A program made the position numbers and the translations under genes. 64,000 nucleotides of DNA from Parachlamydia sp. AcF125 (lineage in GTDB: Bacteria; Chlamydiota; Chlamydiia; Chlamydiales; Parachlamydiaceae). The stretch is taken from NCBI RefSeq assembly GCF_018342475.1, contig NZ_JAEMUD010000005.1, positions 124,001-188,000 on the forward strand, read 5' to 3'. The notes beneath the pieces are model-generated. The model did no database searches and was not told the DNA's origin. It was given only the letters and a program-made list of their open reading frames with translations. Shown in pieces: positions 52,908 to 62,848 of this stretch (position 1 is the first letter of the stretch; the number at the start of each line of letters is the position of its first letter).

Positions 52908-54665
52908 TTAAGAACTTTGCTTGGCAGCTTGTGCAAATAGGGAGACATCCTCTATGGCTAATTGTATCGCACTTTGCCAAAAGTCGGGGGTAGTTAAATC
53001 GACATCCAAATGCTTTTTGGCGACTTCTTCACAACTCATTCGCCCCGTATCTTGCAATAAGCTGTGGTAGCGCTTAGCAAAGTTTTTGGGGGACGAGCGT
53101 CCCATGGCATAAATGCCCATGCTAAAGAGATAGCCAAAGGCGTAGGGAAAATTGTAAAACGGGAGTTCGGTCAAATAGAAATGCAATTTTTCAGCCCAAA
53201 AATAGGGGTGGTATTCGCTTAAGGAGTCGCAAAAGGCAGTTTGCTGGGCCTTTTGCATCAGTTCGCAAAGCTCTTCAGCAGAGAGGGTTGAATGCTTTCT
53301 TTTAATATATAATTCTGATTCAAATAAGAAGCGGCTATGAATATTCAGGAAAAAAATGCTGCTTCGTTGAAGCCTTTGGTCGAGCAGAAAAAGTTTTTCA
53401 GCAGGCTTATAAGCTTTTTTAAGTAAGGCATCCGATAAAATTTGTTCGGCAAAAGTGGAGGCTGTTTCTGCCAGGCTCATAGGGTAACTTTGAGCAAGAG
53501 GGGGTAGATCAAATACAGCTTGGCTATGGTATGCATGTCCCAATTCATGGGCTAAAGTCATTAAGTTTTCCAGCGTATTTGAATACGTCATGAAAATGCG
53601 ACTTTGCTTTTGCAGCGGGAAAGAGGTGCAAAATCCTCCCGGGCTTTTGCCTGGGCGATCTTCAGCTTCTACCCATTTTTGTTGCTTCGCCTGTGTTGCA
53701 AGACGCCCCAAAGAGGGACTAAACTCTTGAAAATGCTCTTCAATGAGAGCAAATCCCTCCGTATAAGAAATCTTTTTCTGTTTTTTGCCTAAAGGAGCTG
53801 CGAGGTCATGCCACGCTAGCTTTTTTTGCTTGAGAAGTTTTGCTTTGACCTTCAGGTAATCTAAAAAGGGAGCTTTATTTTCGGTTACCACTTGCCACAT
53901 GGTCGTCAGTGTTTTTTCACTTAAGCGATTAAGGTTTAGGGCTTCTTTAAGATAGGAATTCCACCCTCTTTTTTCATAGACTTTGGAGCGAAAACCTGAG
54001 ATATGATTGAGAATTTGCGCTAAAATCTCTTTTTCTTGATCCCATGCTTTAGTCCATTGCGAAAAAACATGGCTACGCGTTTTGCGGTCGGCATGGGTCA
54101 GTTGATTGTAAGCTTGCCCCACTGATAGAAGCCGTTTTTCCCCCTCAATGGTGCAAGAAATCCGCATTTTTCCTACCTGTGTTTGGTAAAGCTGATACCA
54201 GCCATGAAACCCATCTACAGCAAGGTCGTGAATTAAAGCTTCTTGCTCTAGAGGGAGTTTTTCTAAAGCTCTTAGGCGCCTTTCCTCTAAAATAAATTGA
54301 ATGGGTAGCAGATCTTTATTTTTTAGCAGGCCTCGGAATTGGCCTTTTGATAATTTCGCTAATTGTTGATTAAGCCCATCGTTGAGGTTTTGGAAGCTTG
54401 CAAATGCCTCTTGCAGCCTTGCATTAAAACGGATGGCCTCCTGATCGTGGGTATTTTGGGCAATCAGACAACTAGCATAGGACAAGGCATTGGAAAGCTG
54501 AGCGTCTACCTCTTGCAAAGATAAAATAGAATCTAAAAGATTGCCAGACGAAAGGAGATATCCTAATTGCTGAAGACTTTGCATGAGATTATCAGCAATT
54601 TTTGAAAGAGGTATTTTGGGATAGAGGGTGTTTAAATTCCAAAGGGGCTTCATTGCGGTGGGCAT
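52908..54665 (-). CDS. pepF: Oligoendopeptidase F (M3 metallopeptidase)
   Basis: 585 residues, typical for PepF. The zinc motif HELGH is at about 372-376 in the line TLAHELGHAYHSQ, with the third ligand Glu expected in MSLAETASTFAEQ downstream. The C-terminal FYNFPYAFGYLFSMGIYA line is also characteristic. It is cytoplasmic and trims peptides of about 7-17 residues. The ATG at 54665 has AAGGAG 5-6 bases upstream, so it is preferred to the in-frame ATG four codons later. It is a single gene. Confidence 0.94.
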   Translation of the reverse strand: MPTAMKPLWNLNTLYPKIPLSKIADNLMQSLQQLGYLLSSGNLLDSILSLQEVDAQLSNALSYASCLIAQNTHDQEAIRFNARLQEAFASFQNLNDGLNQQLAKLSKGQFRGLLKNKDLLPIQFILEERRLRALEKLPLEQEALIHDLAVDGFHGWYQLYQTQVGKMRISCTIEGEKRLLSVGQAYNQLTHADRKTRSHVFSQWTKAWDQEKEILAQILNHISGFRSKVYEKRGWNSYLKEALNLNRLSEKTLTTMWQVVTENKAPFLDYLKVKAKLLKQKKLAWHDLAAPLGKKQKKISYTEGFALIEEHFQEFSPSLGRLATQAKQQKWVEAEDRPGKSPGGFCTSFPLQKQSRIFMTYSNTLENLMTLAHELGHAYHSQAVFDLPPLAQSYPMSLAETASTFAEQILSDALLKKAYKPAEKLFLLDQRLQRSSIFFLNIHSRFLFESELYIKRKHSTLSAEELCELMQKAQQTAFCDSLSEYHPYFWAEKLHFYLTELPFYNFPYAFGYLFSMGIYAMGRSSPKNFAKRYHSLLQDTGRMSCEEVAKKHLDVDLTTPDFWQSAIQLAIEDVSLFAQAAKQSS

Positions 54666-54862
54666 CCTTTCTCCTTGCTTTGAACGTTCAAATTTTGAGC
54701 CTGAAAGAGGAGGAAGTCAATAAAAAAGCTTAAGCCATCAAGCTTGGAGGTAACAGCCATGCCCCTTTTCTTCAATTAGCTCATAAATGAAAGAGAGTTT
54801 TAGCGATTAAAATAGAAAAGGGGCCCCTAGCTCCTGTAGAACTAAAGGCGGAATAGGGCTCC

Positions 54863-56263
54863 CTATTTTTCCTCTTTCAGATTAAATTCATTAAGCTTGT
54901 TGCGAAGCGTTCTAACACTTATGCCAAGCACTTCTGCGGTTTTCGTGCGATTATGATGCTGCGCTTGTAAAGTTTCAATAATCAGCCTTTTTTCGAGCTC
55001 TTGAAGGGTCATTCCCACAGGCAAAGATAAGGGGGAATTTGTGGTTGAAGAGAGGGTCCGAGGCAATTTTGGTGAAAGGTTTGGATGATTGTTTTCGATA
55101 TAAAGATGCTCAGGTGTAATTTCTGAACCTGGGGTCATTACTACCGCTCTTTCGACAATGTTAGCCAGCTCACGTACATTGCCCGGCCATGAATAATTTT
55201 GTAACTTTTTAATCGATTCTCTAGAAAAGCTTTTGGCGGGCTTGTGATTTTCCATGCACATTTTTTCTAAAAAGTAATGGGCTAGAGGAAGAATATCTTC
55301 AGGGCGATCTCTTAGGGGAGGAAGGCTAATGGGGACAACATTTAACCGGTAGTATAAATCTTCTCGCAGAACTTTTTGGGCGATAGCCTCTTTCATATCT
55401 CGATTTGAGGTGGAAATCAAGCGGACGTCGACTTTAATGGGCTTACTTCCTCCCACTCGTTCAAATTCTTGCTCTTGGATAGCGCGCAAAAGCTTGGCTT
55501 GCACTGCTAGGGGAACTTCTGTGATCTCATCTAAGAGAAGAGTGCCTTTATGGGCCAATTCGAACCTTCCAAGGCGTTTAAAGTTAGCCCCCGTAAAAGC
55601 CCCTTTCTCATGTCCAAAAAATTCCGATTCAATCAACGTTTCAGGGATTGCCGCGCAGTTCACTTTAATAAAAGGGTATTGAGCTCGCGCTGAGTTGGCA
55701 TGAATAGCTTGGGCAATCACTTCTTTTCCTGTGCCCGATTCCCCGTTAATAAACACGCTCGCATTGCTCTGGGCAACTTTTTTGACATCTTTCAAAATAT
55801 GGCTCATGATAGGGCTTTCGCCAATAATCTGAAGAGGACTGCGACTTTCTCCGGTAGAGAGTTGTTGACGTAGGTATTGGTTTTCCTGAACTAAGGATAA
55901 ATGTTCTTTTGCTTTTTCAGTAATCGCTTCAATTGTATCGGGAGAAAAGGGTTTGATCAGGTAATTAAAGGCTCCGAATTTCATGGCTTCTACGGCATTC
56001 TCGATACTTCCAAAAGCGGTGATCACGACGACAAGTGTACTGGGAGAGGCCTCCTTGCATTTTCTAAGGATATCAATCCCCGTTAGATCCGGCAGTTTCA
56101 TATCCGTGATCACCATATCAAAAGGACTATCTTTAATGAGACTAAGGGCTTTTTTGCCATTTTCTGCTGTGACAACTTCAATATTTTTTCGGCGAAGCGT
56201 TTCAGCAAGAAAGTTTCTGACGAGCGACTCATCGTCAACGATCAATATCTTTTCCACGGGCAT
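54863..56263 (-). CDS. ctcC: Sigma-54-dependent response regulator (CtcC/AtoC-like)
   Basis: 466 residues from the ATG at 56263, which has GAAGGAA upstream; a TTG start 15 bases earlier would absorb that site. The receiver domain (1-120) has phospho-acceptor D54 in VITDMKLPDLTG and the conserved Lys in YLIKPF. The AAA+ domain (about 150-380) has GESGTGKE and the sigma-54 contact loop GAFTGA. A Fis-type helix-turn-helix (about 425-460, NRTKTAEVLGISVRTLRNKL) ends the protein. In Chlamydia the homologue activates sigma-54 genes in development. It follows the kinase gene by 29 bases. Confidence 0.93.
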   Translation of the reverse strand: MPVEKILIVDDESLVRNFLAETLRRKNIEVVTAENGKKALSLIKDSPFDMVITDMKLPDLTGIDILRKCKEASPSTLVVVITAFGSIENAVEAMKFGAFNYLIKPFSPDTIEAITEKAKEHLSLVQENQYLRQQLSTGESRSPLQIIGESPIMSHILKDVKKVAQSNASVFINGESGTGKEVIAQAIHANSARAQYPFIKVNCAAIPETLIESEFFGHEKGAFTGANFKRLGRFELAHKGTLLLDEITEVPLAVQAKLLRAIQEQEFERVGGSKPIKVDVRLISTSNRDMKEAIAQKVLREDLYYRLNVVPISLPPLRDRPEDILPLAHYFLEKMCMENHKPAKSFSRESIKKLQNYSWPGNVRELANIVERAVVMTPGSEITPEHLYIENNHPNLSPKLPRTLSSTTNSPLSLPVGMTLQELEKRLIIETLQAQHHNRTKTAEVLGISVRTLRNKLNEFNLKEEK

Positions 56264-56292
56264 AAGATATTCCTTCAATATGGGGTTCTTTC

Positions 56293-57576
56293 CTACTTAT
56301 AAGCTTTTATGGGTAATTTTAAAGAAAATTCTGACCCTTTTTGAACAATTGAATGAACTTCAATCTGTCCTCCATGAATTTCGACGGCTTTATAGACTTC
56401 CGCTAGCCCCCATCCATTTCCTGTGGGCCGCGTTGTAAAAGAGGGGGAAAAAATTTTTTCGAGATGTTGAGGGGAAATTCCAATGCCGGTATCTTGGACT
56501 TGGATAATGGCAAATTCTTCAACCTGTCTAAGCTTTAAAGTGAGAGTCCCCTGATTCGACATGGCTTGAACGGCATTGACTATAAGGTTAAGGATGGCAG
56601 CGCGTAAAATTTGGGCATCTGCCTGAATCCATAAGGTGGGGGCATCTGTTTCTAAAGTGATTTGAATCCCTTCACTTAGGATAGGATCGACCAAGGCGTG
56701 TTGGCGAAGTTCTTCCAAAAGCTGCACAAGTTCAGTGGCTGCAAACTGAGGGTGTAGTGGCCTAGAATAATCCAAGACTTGCGTGACTAATCGATTCAGA
56801 TTATGGGTTCCTTGGACGATATAGCCGGCCATTTTTTGAAGCTCTGGTTTATCTGCTAAGTCCCTTTGTAGTAAAGAGGCAAATCCCTCCATTCCTCCAA
56901 GCGGATTTCGAATTTCGTGGGCCACACTTGCTGTCATCTCTCCCAAAATTTTCATACGACTAGTACGGTTAGCGAGGAGTTGTAAACGTCTGATTTCTGT
57001 GACATCTCGTACAAGGATAAGGATCCCTTGCATCCCATCTATCTCGGAATAATCCTGATTTGAAGAGTTTTGCAGCATACAGGTGGTGTGAATCTCAAGC
57101 TCGTATTGTTTGCCTGAAGGGGATAGGAAAGGGATATAAGATGTTTTAGGAGCATATTTTTCTTGCAGAGATTTTTTAAGAGAGAATCCCCATAAGTGAT
57201 CGTCAAAGTTTTTCCAAAATTTTTCAAATAGAACTAGCTGAGGATCAATTTCTAAGATGTGCTGAATAGCAGAATTATAAGCGGTCACATTTCCGTTAAG
57301 GTCCACAAACAACACCCCTTGGGAAAGGTTGCAAAGAATTGTATGGAGGTAACAATTGAGAGAATCGACTTCCCGTATCTTAGCACTAAGCTTCTGGTTG
57401 GAGGTTTGCAATTCAGTTTGAAAAACTTGCATTTGCTCCAGGCAAGCTTGCATTTTTTGTAATAAGACGGTTTCACTTGCATAGCTTTCTTGGGAGAGAG
57501 GAGTTTTGGATGCTTTTTCTACCTCATGCAAGGGATTGGAAAGGATAGTCTGAGTGTTTGTGCTTTCAGCTTGCAT
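56293..57576 (-). CDS. ctcB: Sensor histidine kinase (CtcB/AtoS-like), cytoplasmic
   Basis: 427 residues. A coiled segment (about 30-75) is followed by a PAS domain (about 80-195, with VDLNGNVTAYNSA), and a dimerisation domain with phospho-acceptor His220 in SVAHEIRNPLGG. The ATPase domain has the N box NLIVNAVQAM, G1 box VQDTGIGI, F box and G2 box GNGWGLAEV. No membrane helix is present, so it senses an internal signal, as in Chlamydia CtcB. It is the partner of the response regulator encoded immediately downstream. Its start has only a weak AGGG upstream. Confidence 0.92.
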   Translation of the reverse strand: MQAESTNTQTILSNPLHEVEKASKTPLSQESYASETVLLQKMQACLEQMQVFQTELQTSNQKLSAKIREVDSLNCYLHTILCNLSQGVLFVDLNGNVTAYNSAIQHILEIDPQLVLFEKFWKNFDDHLWGFSLKKSLQEKYAPKTSYIPFLSPSGKQYELEIHTTCMLQNSSNQDYSEIDGMQGILILVRDVTEIRRLQLLANRTSRMKILGEMTASVAHEIRNPLGGMEGFASLLQRDLADKPELQKMAGYIVQGTHNLNRLVTQVLDYSRPLHPQFAATELVQLLEELRQHALVDPILSEGIQITLETDAPTLWIQADAQILRAAILNLIVNAVQAMSNQGTLTLKLRQVEEFAIIQVQDTGIGISPQHLEKIFSPSFTTRPTGNGWGLAEVYKAVEIHGGQIEVHSIVQKGSEFSLKLPIKAYK

Positions 57577-57754
57577 GCATATGCCCTAAATTTAATGCGA
57601 AATGGGGAAGAGACTGATTGTTATGGAAAATTTCAAGATATTATTTACAGTTTTTTTGGGCAAGATTTCCTCATGAAATGGGCAGGAATTTTCAAATTAA
57701 AGGCTAGGTCCTTGATACTCCGTTATTTTTGAGCAGCTCATTTTTTGATTGCTG

Positions 57755-57783
57755 TTGCAAAAAAACAAGTTGTATGGGATAAT
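57755..57783 (+). promoter_or_regulatory. rpsD promoter
   Basis: TTGCAA (57755-57760) and GATAAT (57778-57783) are 17 bases apart, matching consensus at 4-5 of 6 positions each. Transcription would start about 50 bases before the rpsD ATG. Confidence 0.65.
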
Positions 57784-57839
57784 GCGACATCACATTAAAT
57801 ATTATTAAAGCCGCAGCTGGAAATCGTTTAGGAGAAAAA

Positions 57840-58460
57840 ATGGCTCGTTATACAGGTAAAAAAAATCGGATCGCACGGCGATTTGGCGCCAATATCTTTG
57901 GCCGCTTGCGCAATCCGCTTCTACATAAACCCAATCCGCCTGGCATGCATGGCGCGAGACGTCGAAAAAAGTCCGACTACGGGGTTCAGCTAGAAGAAAA
58001 ACAAAAACTCAAAGCCATTTATGGCATGTTGAGTGAAAGTCAATTAATTAATTACTATAAAAAAGCGGCAAAACTCGAAGCGAATACAGCGCAAGTTTTG
58101 GCCCAGCAGCTCGAATGCAGGCTTGACGTAGTGGTGCATCGCTTGAAGTTTGCAAGCACAATTTTTGCAGCGCAACAGCTTGTTTCTCACGGCCATATCC
58201 TAGTGGATGGCAAAAAAGTTGACCGCCGTTCTTTTCAAGTTCGACCAGGCATGGTGATCTCTGTTAGAGAAAAGTCTCGCGGCATTAAGGCTATCCAAGA
58301 AGCGCAAGATGGCAGTATGCGTTCAGTTCCAGAGTATCTTTCTGTTGATAAAGAGAATTTTTCTGGACAATTGCTCGAATATCCTAGCTATGAATTGATG
58401 CCATGGCCTATTCCTATCAATCTTCCTGAAATTTGTGATTTCTTGGCCCACTCAACTTAA
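57840..58460 (+). CDS. rpsD: 30S ribosomal protein S4
   Basis: 206 residues. It binds 16S rRNA early in 30S assembly. The N-terminal MARYTGKKNRIARRFG lacks zinc cysteines, so it is the zinc-free form. The S4 RNA-binding domain (about 92-150) has ECRLDVVVHRLKFASTIFAAQQLVSHGHILVDGKKV. AGGAG lies before the ATG. The gene has its own promoter and a good terminator at 58490-58520, so it is a single-gene unit, unlike its position in ribosomal operons of many bacteria. Confidence 0.97.
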   Translation: MARYTGKKNRIARRFGANIFGRLRNPLLHKPNPPGMHGARRRKKSDYGVQLEEKQKLKAIYGMLSESQLINYYKKAAKLEANTAQVLAQQLECRLDVVVHRLKFASTIFAAQQLVSHGHILVDGKKVDRRSFQVRPGMVISVREKSRGIKAIQEAQDGSMRSVPEYLSVDKENFSGQLLEYPSYELMPWPIPINLPEICDFLAHST

Positions 58461-58489
58461 TCTTTAATTTGCTAAAGATTGGTAAATTC

Positions 58490-58520
58490 AAGCCCACCTC
58501 GCAAGAGTTGGGCTTTTTTT
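58490..58520 (+). terminator. rpsD terminator
   Basis: AAGCCCA (58490-58496) pairs with TGGGCTT (58509-58515), followed by a T run through 58520. It lies 30 bases after the rpsD stop. Confidence 0.85.
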
Positions 58521-58781
58521 ATTTCAAAAAATTCGGCAAATTCACCTACCTCAATCTAGTAAAGCTTTTTTCTTTTAGAATAGATAAAAAAGGTTTGTGC
58601 ATGATTGTCCCCTTCAGGGAATGCCAAAAACAGAACAAAAAAGATTGCTTAAAGACAGGAAAGATAAAAAAAGGTTTTAACGAGCCTGCTTTTAAAAAAA
58701 GAGGCTTAGCTTGACAAAATTTTTTCCCAATAAAGCTAAGAAATAGACCTCTTTAAAATTTTTCAGATGGAGTAGATTGCC

Positions 58782-60425
58782 TTAGGATGAATTGATCGAT
58801 AAAGAGACAGGAGGGGCTTTGAAAAAACTTTTAACCTCATGCACTCGGCAGGCCCAGCTCGCCATTCCCAATAATAGAAAAAATACAAGGGTCTCGCTAA
58901 AAAAGTAAAAGCATTGCCTGGAAAATTCTCGAGAGAAATGAGGGGGAGTTTGGGTTAATAAAGCTTGTAAGGAGGTATCCCCAATCAAAAAATGGGTGAT
59001 GACCCAAGCTCCCGAAAAGGCAAGAAAAGCAGACAAGGTGATTTTGCCTAAAGGGCGCAGCAAAGGAAAAAGGGATTCTGAAAAAGCTCTTTTTGGCAAA
59101 GCGAAGAGAAGGTAAAAGAGATTAACCCAGGCGCTTACGCTTGTAGCCAATGCCACACTAGCAGCGCCCCCATTCCATACCCCCACCAAGATAGTATTTA
59201 AAAAGCCGTTTAGCCCCAGGGCAAGCATGGAAGCGATCAGGGGAATGCGATAATTCTTTTGGGCGTAAAAAACGGCTGCTAAGATTAAGACAAGCGCCAT
59301 AGGTAATAGCCCTAAGCCATATCCCCAAAGGCATAAGGTTGTTTGGTAAGTCGAATGGTTGGAAAATTGCCCTCTTCCGTAGATAAAGTTAATGCTGCAA
59401 GTCGCTAATAGCAGCAGTGCAAAAGAAAGGGGGATCATTAAAACCAAAGCTTTTTCTAAGGAAAAACGCAAGAGCTGAAAAAAAAGATGGGGTTGATTTT
59501 CTTTAATGGCTCGCGTTAAAGGGGGAAGAAGCGCTCCGGAAAGTGAAATGCCAAAAAGGGCGAGGGGGAGCTGTTGCAGGCGAATGGCATACCAGAGATA
59601 AGCAGGACCCTCCTCATGGGCATATCTAGCAAAGAGAACATCGATTGTGTTGTTAATTTGTGAGGCAGCAACTCCTAGCATGCCAAAAAGAAGAGGTTTT
59701 CCCAGACGCTTCAAAACCGCAAAGTTAGGAAGGAGCAACTTCCAAGAAAAGCAGAAAGGCCCCCTTTCAAATAGGGCGTAAATAGGTGGAATGGTGATAA
59801 GCCACTGGCAGGCACATCCTAAAATAACGGTAAAAGAAAGCCATACCATCGCCTGTTCTGGCAAATAATTTCGCAAAAGCAAGGCACTGACAATAGAAAT
59901 AAGATTGAAGGTGACAGGAGCGATTCCTGGAATAAAAAAATGTTTTTCGCAATTGAGAAAGGCAGAATTAAGCCCGAATAAACAAATGAAAAAGAGACTG
60001 GGCATCATTAAAAGCGTTAACCAAATAATTTCTCGGTTAGCGGGTGATAAAGAGCCAAAAGTTAAAATCATCCCTAGGCTTCCCATAATAGCAAAGAGAA
60101 GAACCAGCAAAAAAAGGGATAAGCCCCCTTTAAGATGGAGGAAAAAGGTATAAGCTTCTGGAGTTGACCGGGCGCGACTATCTTCAAAAAGGGGGATAAA
60201 GGCTGTATGCAAAGCGCCTTCGCCAAACAAACGGCGACAGAGATGGGCAAAGCGGAAGGCCAACAAAAAAGCGGCGACTGCAGGGCTTGTGCCAAAGGCA
60301 AAAGTCATGGCAATATCGCGTCCCATGCCCGAAATGCGACTTAACAAGGTCCCGCTGAAAAAGTGTTTGGCAGACCGAAAAAGAGTATAGGGAGAGTCAG
60401 AGTTTTTGCTATTCATGCCGCCCAT
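58782..60425 (-). CDS. murJ: Lipid II flippase MurJ (MviN)
   Basis: 547 residues, polytopic with about 14 membrane helices. The N-terminal lines SAKHFFSGTLLSRISGMGRDIAMTFAFG and FRLFGEGAL-type FRFAHLCRRLFGEGALHTAFIPLF are hallmarks of the MOP-superfamily MurJ group. It moves lipid II across the inner membrane for peptidoglycan, which Chlamydiae make at the division site. The start at 60425 or three codons later (60416) is uncertain, since both have poor ribosome binding sites. It is divergent from nfo with an 81-base gap, as in Chlamydia. Confidence 0.94.
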   Translation of the reverse strand: MGGMNSKNSDSPYTLFRSAKHFFSGTLLSRISGMGRDIAMTFAFGTSPAVAAFLLAFRFAHLCRRLFGEGALHTAFIPLFEDSRARSTPEAYTFFLHLKGGLSLFLLVLLFAIMGSLGMILTFGSLSPANREIIWLTLLMMPSLFFICLFGLNSAFLNCEKHFFIPGIAPVTFNLISIVSALLLRNYLPEQAMVWLSFTVILGCACQWLITIPPIYALFERGPFCFSWKLLLPNFAVLKRLGKPLLFGMLGVAASQINNTIDVLFARYAHEEGPAYLWYAIRLQQLPLALFGISLSGALLPPLTRAIKENQPHLFFQLLRFSLEKALVLMIPLSFALLLLATCSINFIYGRGQFSNHSTYQTTLCLWGYGLGLLPMALVLILAAVFYAQKNYRIPLIASMLALGLNGFLNTILVGVWNGGAASVALATSVSAWVNLFYLLFALPKRAFSESLFPLLRPLGKITLSAFLAFSGAWVITHFLIGDTSLQALLTQTPPHFSREFSRQCFYFFSETLVFFLLLGMASWACRVHEVKSFFKAPPVSLSINSS

Positions 60426-60506
60426 CTTAAAAAGAAAAAATCCCGATTGTCAACAAGAGTTTCTCTTTGATAAGATAACGGCTCATTATAATAAAAGGAT
60501 AGATGG

Positions 60507-61379
60507 ATGAAAACAGAAAAATTATGGCTGGGAGCTCATACTTCTGCTGCAGGCGGAGTACAAAATGCTTTATTAGAAGGCAAGCAGATAGGTGCCTCAA
60601 TCGTTCAACTTTTTACGAGCAATCAAAAAAGATGGGAAGGGAAAGTTTTAGGAGAAAAAGAGATCCAAGCGTGGCAAAAAGCATTGGAGGAAACCGGGAT
60701 TGAGCAGGTTATGAGCCACGATAGCTATCTGATTAATCTTGGATCGCCGAATGGAGAAGTTTTAGAGAAGAGCAAAAAAGCTTTTAGGGAAGAGGCGATT
60801 CGTTGTCAGCAGCTAGGTATTTCCTATTTAAATTTCCATCCAGGAGCGGCACTTCAGGGGGGTGAGCAGCAATGCTTAGATTGTATTTGCGAGAGTTTAA
60901 TAGGAATGCAAGATTTACTGGAAAATAGCTCCACCCGTCTACTTTTAGAAGCTACAGCGGGGCAAGGATCCGCGGTAGGCTGGCGATTTGAGCATCTCGC
61001 CTACATCATCAATCAAGTTCAGCATAAGCTTCCAATTGGGGTGTGTATTGATACCTGCCATATTTTTGCAGCTGGGTATGATATTCGGACACCTGCTGCT
61101 TGGAACGCAACTTTAGAGGAATTTGATCGAGTAGTAGGATTGAATCACCTTTATGCCTTTCATTTAAACGATTCGGCAAAAGGGCTAGGCTCGCGCGTGG
61201 ATCGACATCAACCTCTTGGAAAAGGGCAAATTGGAATTGAATCGTTTCAGTTTTTAATGAAGGATTCGAGAACCAAAGATCTCCCCAAATATCTGGAGAC
61301 GCCAGGAGGGACAGAATTATGGGAAGTTGAGATTCAAATGTTACAGGATTTTGCGAAGCATCCCTCTTCGCGCGACTAA
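60507..61379 (+). CDS. nfo: Endonuclease IV, AP-site nuclease
   Basis: 290 residues. It cuts DNA at abasic sites in base-excision repair and needs zinc. It begins WLGAHTSAAGGVQNAL, and family lines include FHPGA, LLEATAGQGSAVGWRFEHL, GVCIDTCHIFAAGYDI and FHLNDSAKGLGSRVDRH, which carry the His, Asp and Glu zinc ligands. AAGGAT precedes the ATG. asnS starts 24 bases after the stop, so the two genes are probably co-transcribed. Confidence 0.96.
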   Translation: MKTEKLWLGAHTSAAGGVQNALLEGKQIGASIVQLFTSNQKRWEGKVLGEKEIQAWQKALEETGIEQVMSHDSYLINLGSPNGEVLEKSKKAFREEAIRCQQLGISYLNFHPGAALQGGEQQCLDCICESLIGMQDLLENSSTRLLLEATAGQGSAVGWRFEHLAYIINQVQHKLPIGVCIDTCHIFAAGYDIRTPAAWNATLEEFDRVVGLNHLYAFHLNDSAKGLGSRVDRHQPLGKGQIGIESFQFLMKDSRTKDLPKYLETPGGTELWEVEIQMLQDFAKHPSSRD

Positions 61380-61403
61380 AATTATAGAAAAAGGCACACA
61401 TCT

Positions 61404-62807
61404 ATGCGTATAAAAATTAAACAACTGAAAAATCCTCCCCCTGATAAACCTTCCCCTATAGGAAGTGAAGTGATGCTCAAAGGGTGGGTAAGAACCGTTC
61501 GCAATCAAAAAACTTTTACCTTTATTGAAATTAACGATGGGTCTACCTTATCTAATTTCCAAGTCATTGCCAATCCAGACCTTCCCAACTATGAGAAAAC
61601 CATACAAGAATTAAGTACGGGAGCCTCTGTTGCAATTCAAGGCACTGTTGTCGAAAGCCCAGGTAAAAATCAGTCTTTAGAACTCGTGGCAAAAGAGATT
61701 CGAATGATGGGGAGCTGCGATCCAGAGACTTATCCCCTTCAGAAAAAGCGGCACTCTTATGAGTTTTTGCGCACAATCGCCCACCTGCGGCCACGCACCA
61801 ATACCTTAGGCGCTGTAGCACGGATCCGGAATGCGCTGTCTTTTGCAACTCATCTCTTTTTCCAAACAAAAGGCTTTCTCTATGTACATACGCCGATTAT
61901 CACCTCGTCGGATTGTGAAGGTGCAGGGAAAATGTTTCGCGTCACAACTTTAGATCCTGACTCTTTGCCTAAAACAAAAGAGGGCAAGGTTGATTATTCC
62001 AGGGATTTTTTTGAAAAACCTACCTATCTTACGGTTTCAGGGCAGCTAGAAGGGGAAATTTATGCGTGTGCGCTATCAGATATTTACACGTTTGGACCCA
62101 CTTTCCGAGCAGAAAATTCCAACACCTCGCGGCACCTAGCAGAATTTTGGATGATCGAGCCAGAGATGGCTTTTGCAGATATTAATGATGACATGGATTG
62201 TGCCGAGCAATACTTAAAATACACCATCCAGCATGTATTAGAGCATTGCCAAGAAGATATTGATTTCTTTAATCAATATGTCTCTTCGGGTTTGCGCGAA
62301 CGGCTTGAGCACATTGTGAATACACCCTTTGAGCGGGCGTCTTATAGTTATGCCATTCGGATCTTGGAAAAAGCTAACAAGCCTTTTGAATATCCAGTCA
62401 AATGGGGCGCAGATTTACAATCTGAGCATGAAAGATTTTTGGCCGAAGAATATTTTTCTAAGCCTGTCATTCTTACAGATTATCCAAAAGAGATTAAATC
62501 GTTTTACATGCGCTTAAACGATGATGAGAAGACGGTTGCGGCAATGGATGTTTTGGTTCCTCGCATTGGAGAAATTATTGGAGGAAGCCAAAGGGAAGAT
62601 CGATTAGATTACTTAAAGCAGCGTTTAATCGAGAACAATTTGAAAGAAGAGGATTACTGGTGGTATTTAGAGCTGAGAAAATATGGATCTGTGCCACATG
62701 CAGGATTTGGTCTTGGCTTTGAGCGCCTTGTGCAATTTGTAACAGGCATTGAGAATATTCGAGATGCTATTCCTTTCCCCCGGTTCCCAGGAAAAGCGGA
62801 ATTCTAA
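61404..62807 (+). CDS. asnS: Asparaginyl-tRNA synthetase
   Basis: 467 residues. The N-terminal OB-fold (about 20-110, [24 protein letters not shown]) is followed by the class II core. Diagnostic AsnRS lines are [24 protein letters not shown] and [12 protein letters not shown]. Motif 2 is [25 protein letters not shown], and motif 3 is [15 protein letters not shown]. Chlamydiaceae lack AsnRS and make Asn-tRNA by amidation with GatCAB, so this gene separates the organism from that family. It follows nfo and is ended by a strong hairpin. Confidence 0.95.
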   Translation: MRIKIKQLKNPPPDKPSPIGSEVMLKGWVRTVRNQKTFTFIEINDGSTLSNFQVIANPDLPNYEKTIQELSTGASVAIQGTVVESPGKNQSLELVAKEIRMMGSCDPETYPLQKKRHSYEFLRTIAHLRPRTNTLGAVARIRNALSFATHLFFQTKGFLYVHTPIITSSDCEGAGKMFRVTTLDPDSLPKTKEGKVDYSRDFFEKPTYLTVSGQLEGEIYACALSDIYTFGPTFRAENSNTSRHLAEFWMIEPEMAFADINDDMDCAEQYLKYTIQHVLEHCQEDIDFFNQYVSSGLRERLEHIVNTPFERASYSYAIRILEKANKPFEYPVKWGADLQSEHERFLAEEYFSKPVILTDYPKEIKSFYMRLNDDEKTVAAMDVLVPRIGEIIGGSQREDRLDYLKQRLIENNLKEEDYWWYLELRKYGSVPHAGFGLGFERLVQFVTGIENIRDAIPFPRFPGKAEF

Positions 62808-62816
62808 TTCGCGAGC

Positions 62817-62838
62817 ATGCCCAGTGATAACTGGGCAT
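62817..62838 (+). terminator. asnS terminator hairpin
   Basis: A perfect 9-bp stem, ATGCCCAGT and ACTGGGCAT, with loop GATA, ten bases after the asnS stop. The 3' side continues TTCTTCTATC, moderately T-rich. It lies between convergent genes. Confidence 0.7.
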
Positions 62839-62848
62839 TCTTCTATCT

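Noticed and set aside
58469-58714. Plus-strand open frame of 81 codons after rpsD
   Set aside because: It runs through the rpsD terminator, has no ribosome binding site and has a low-complexity Lys/Phe composition.
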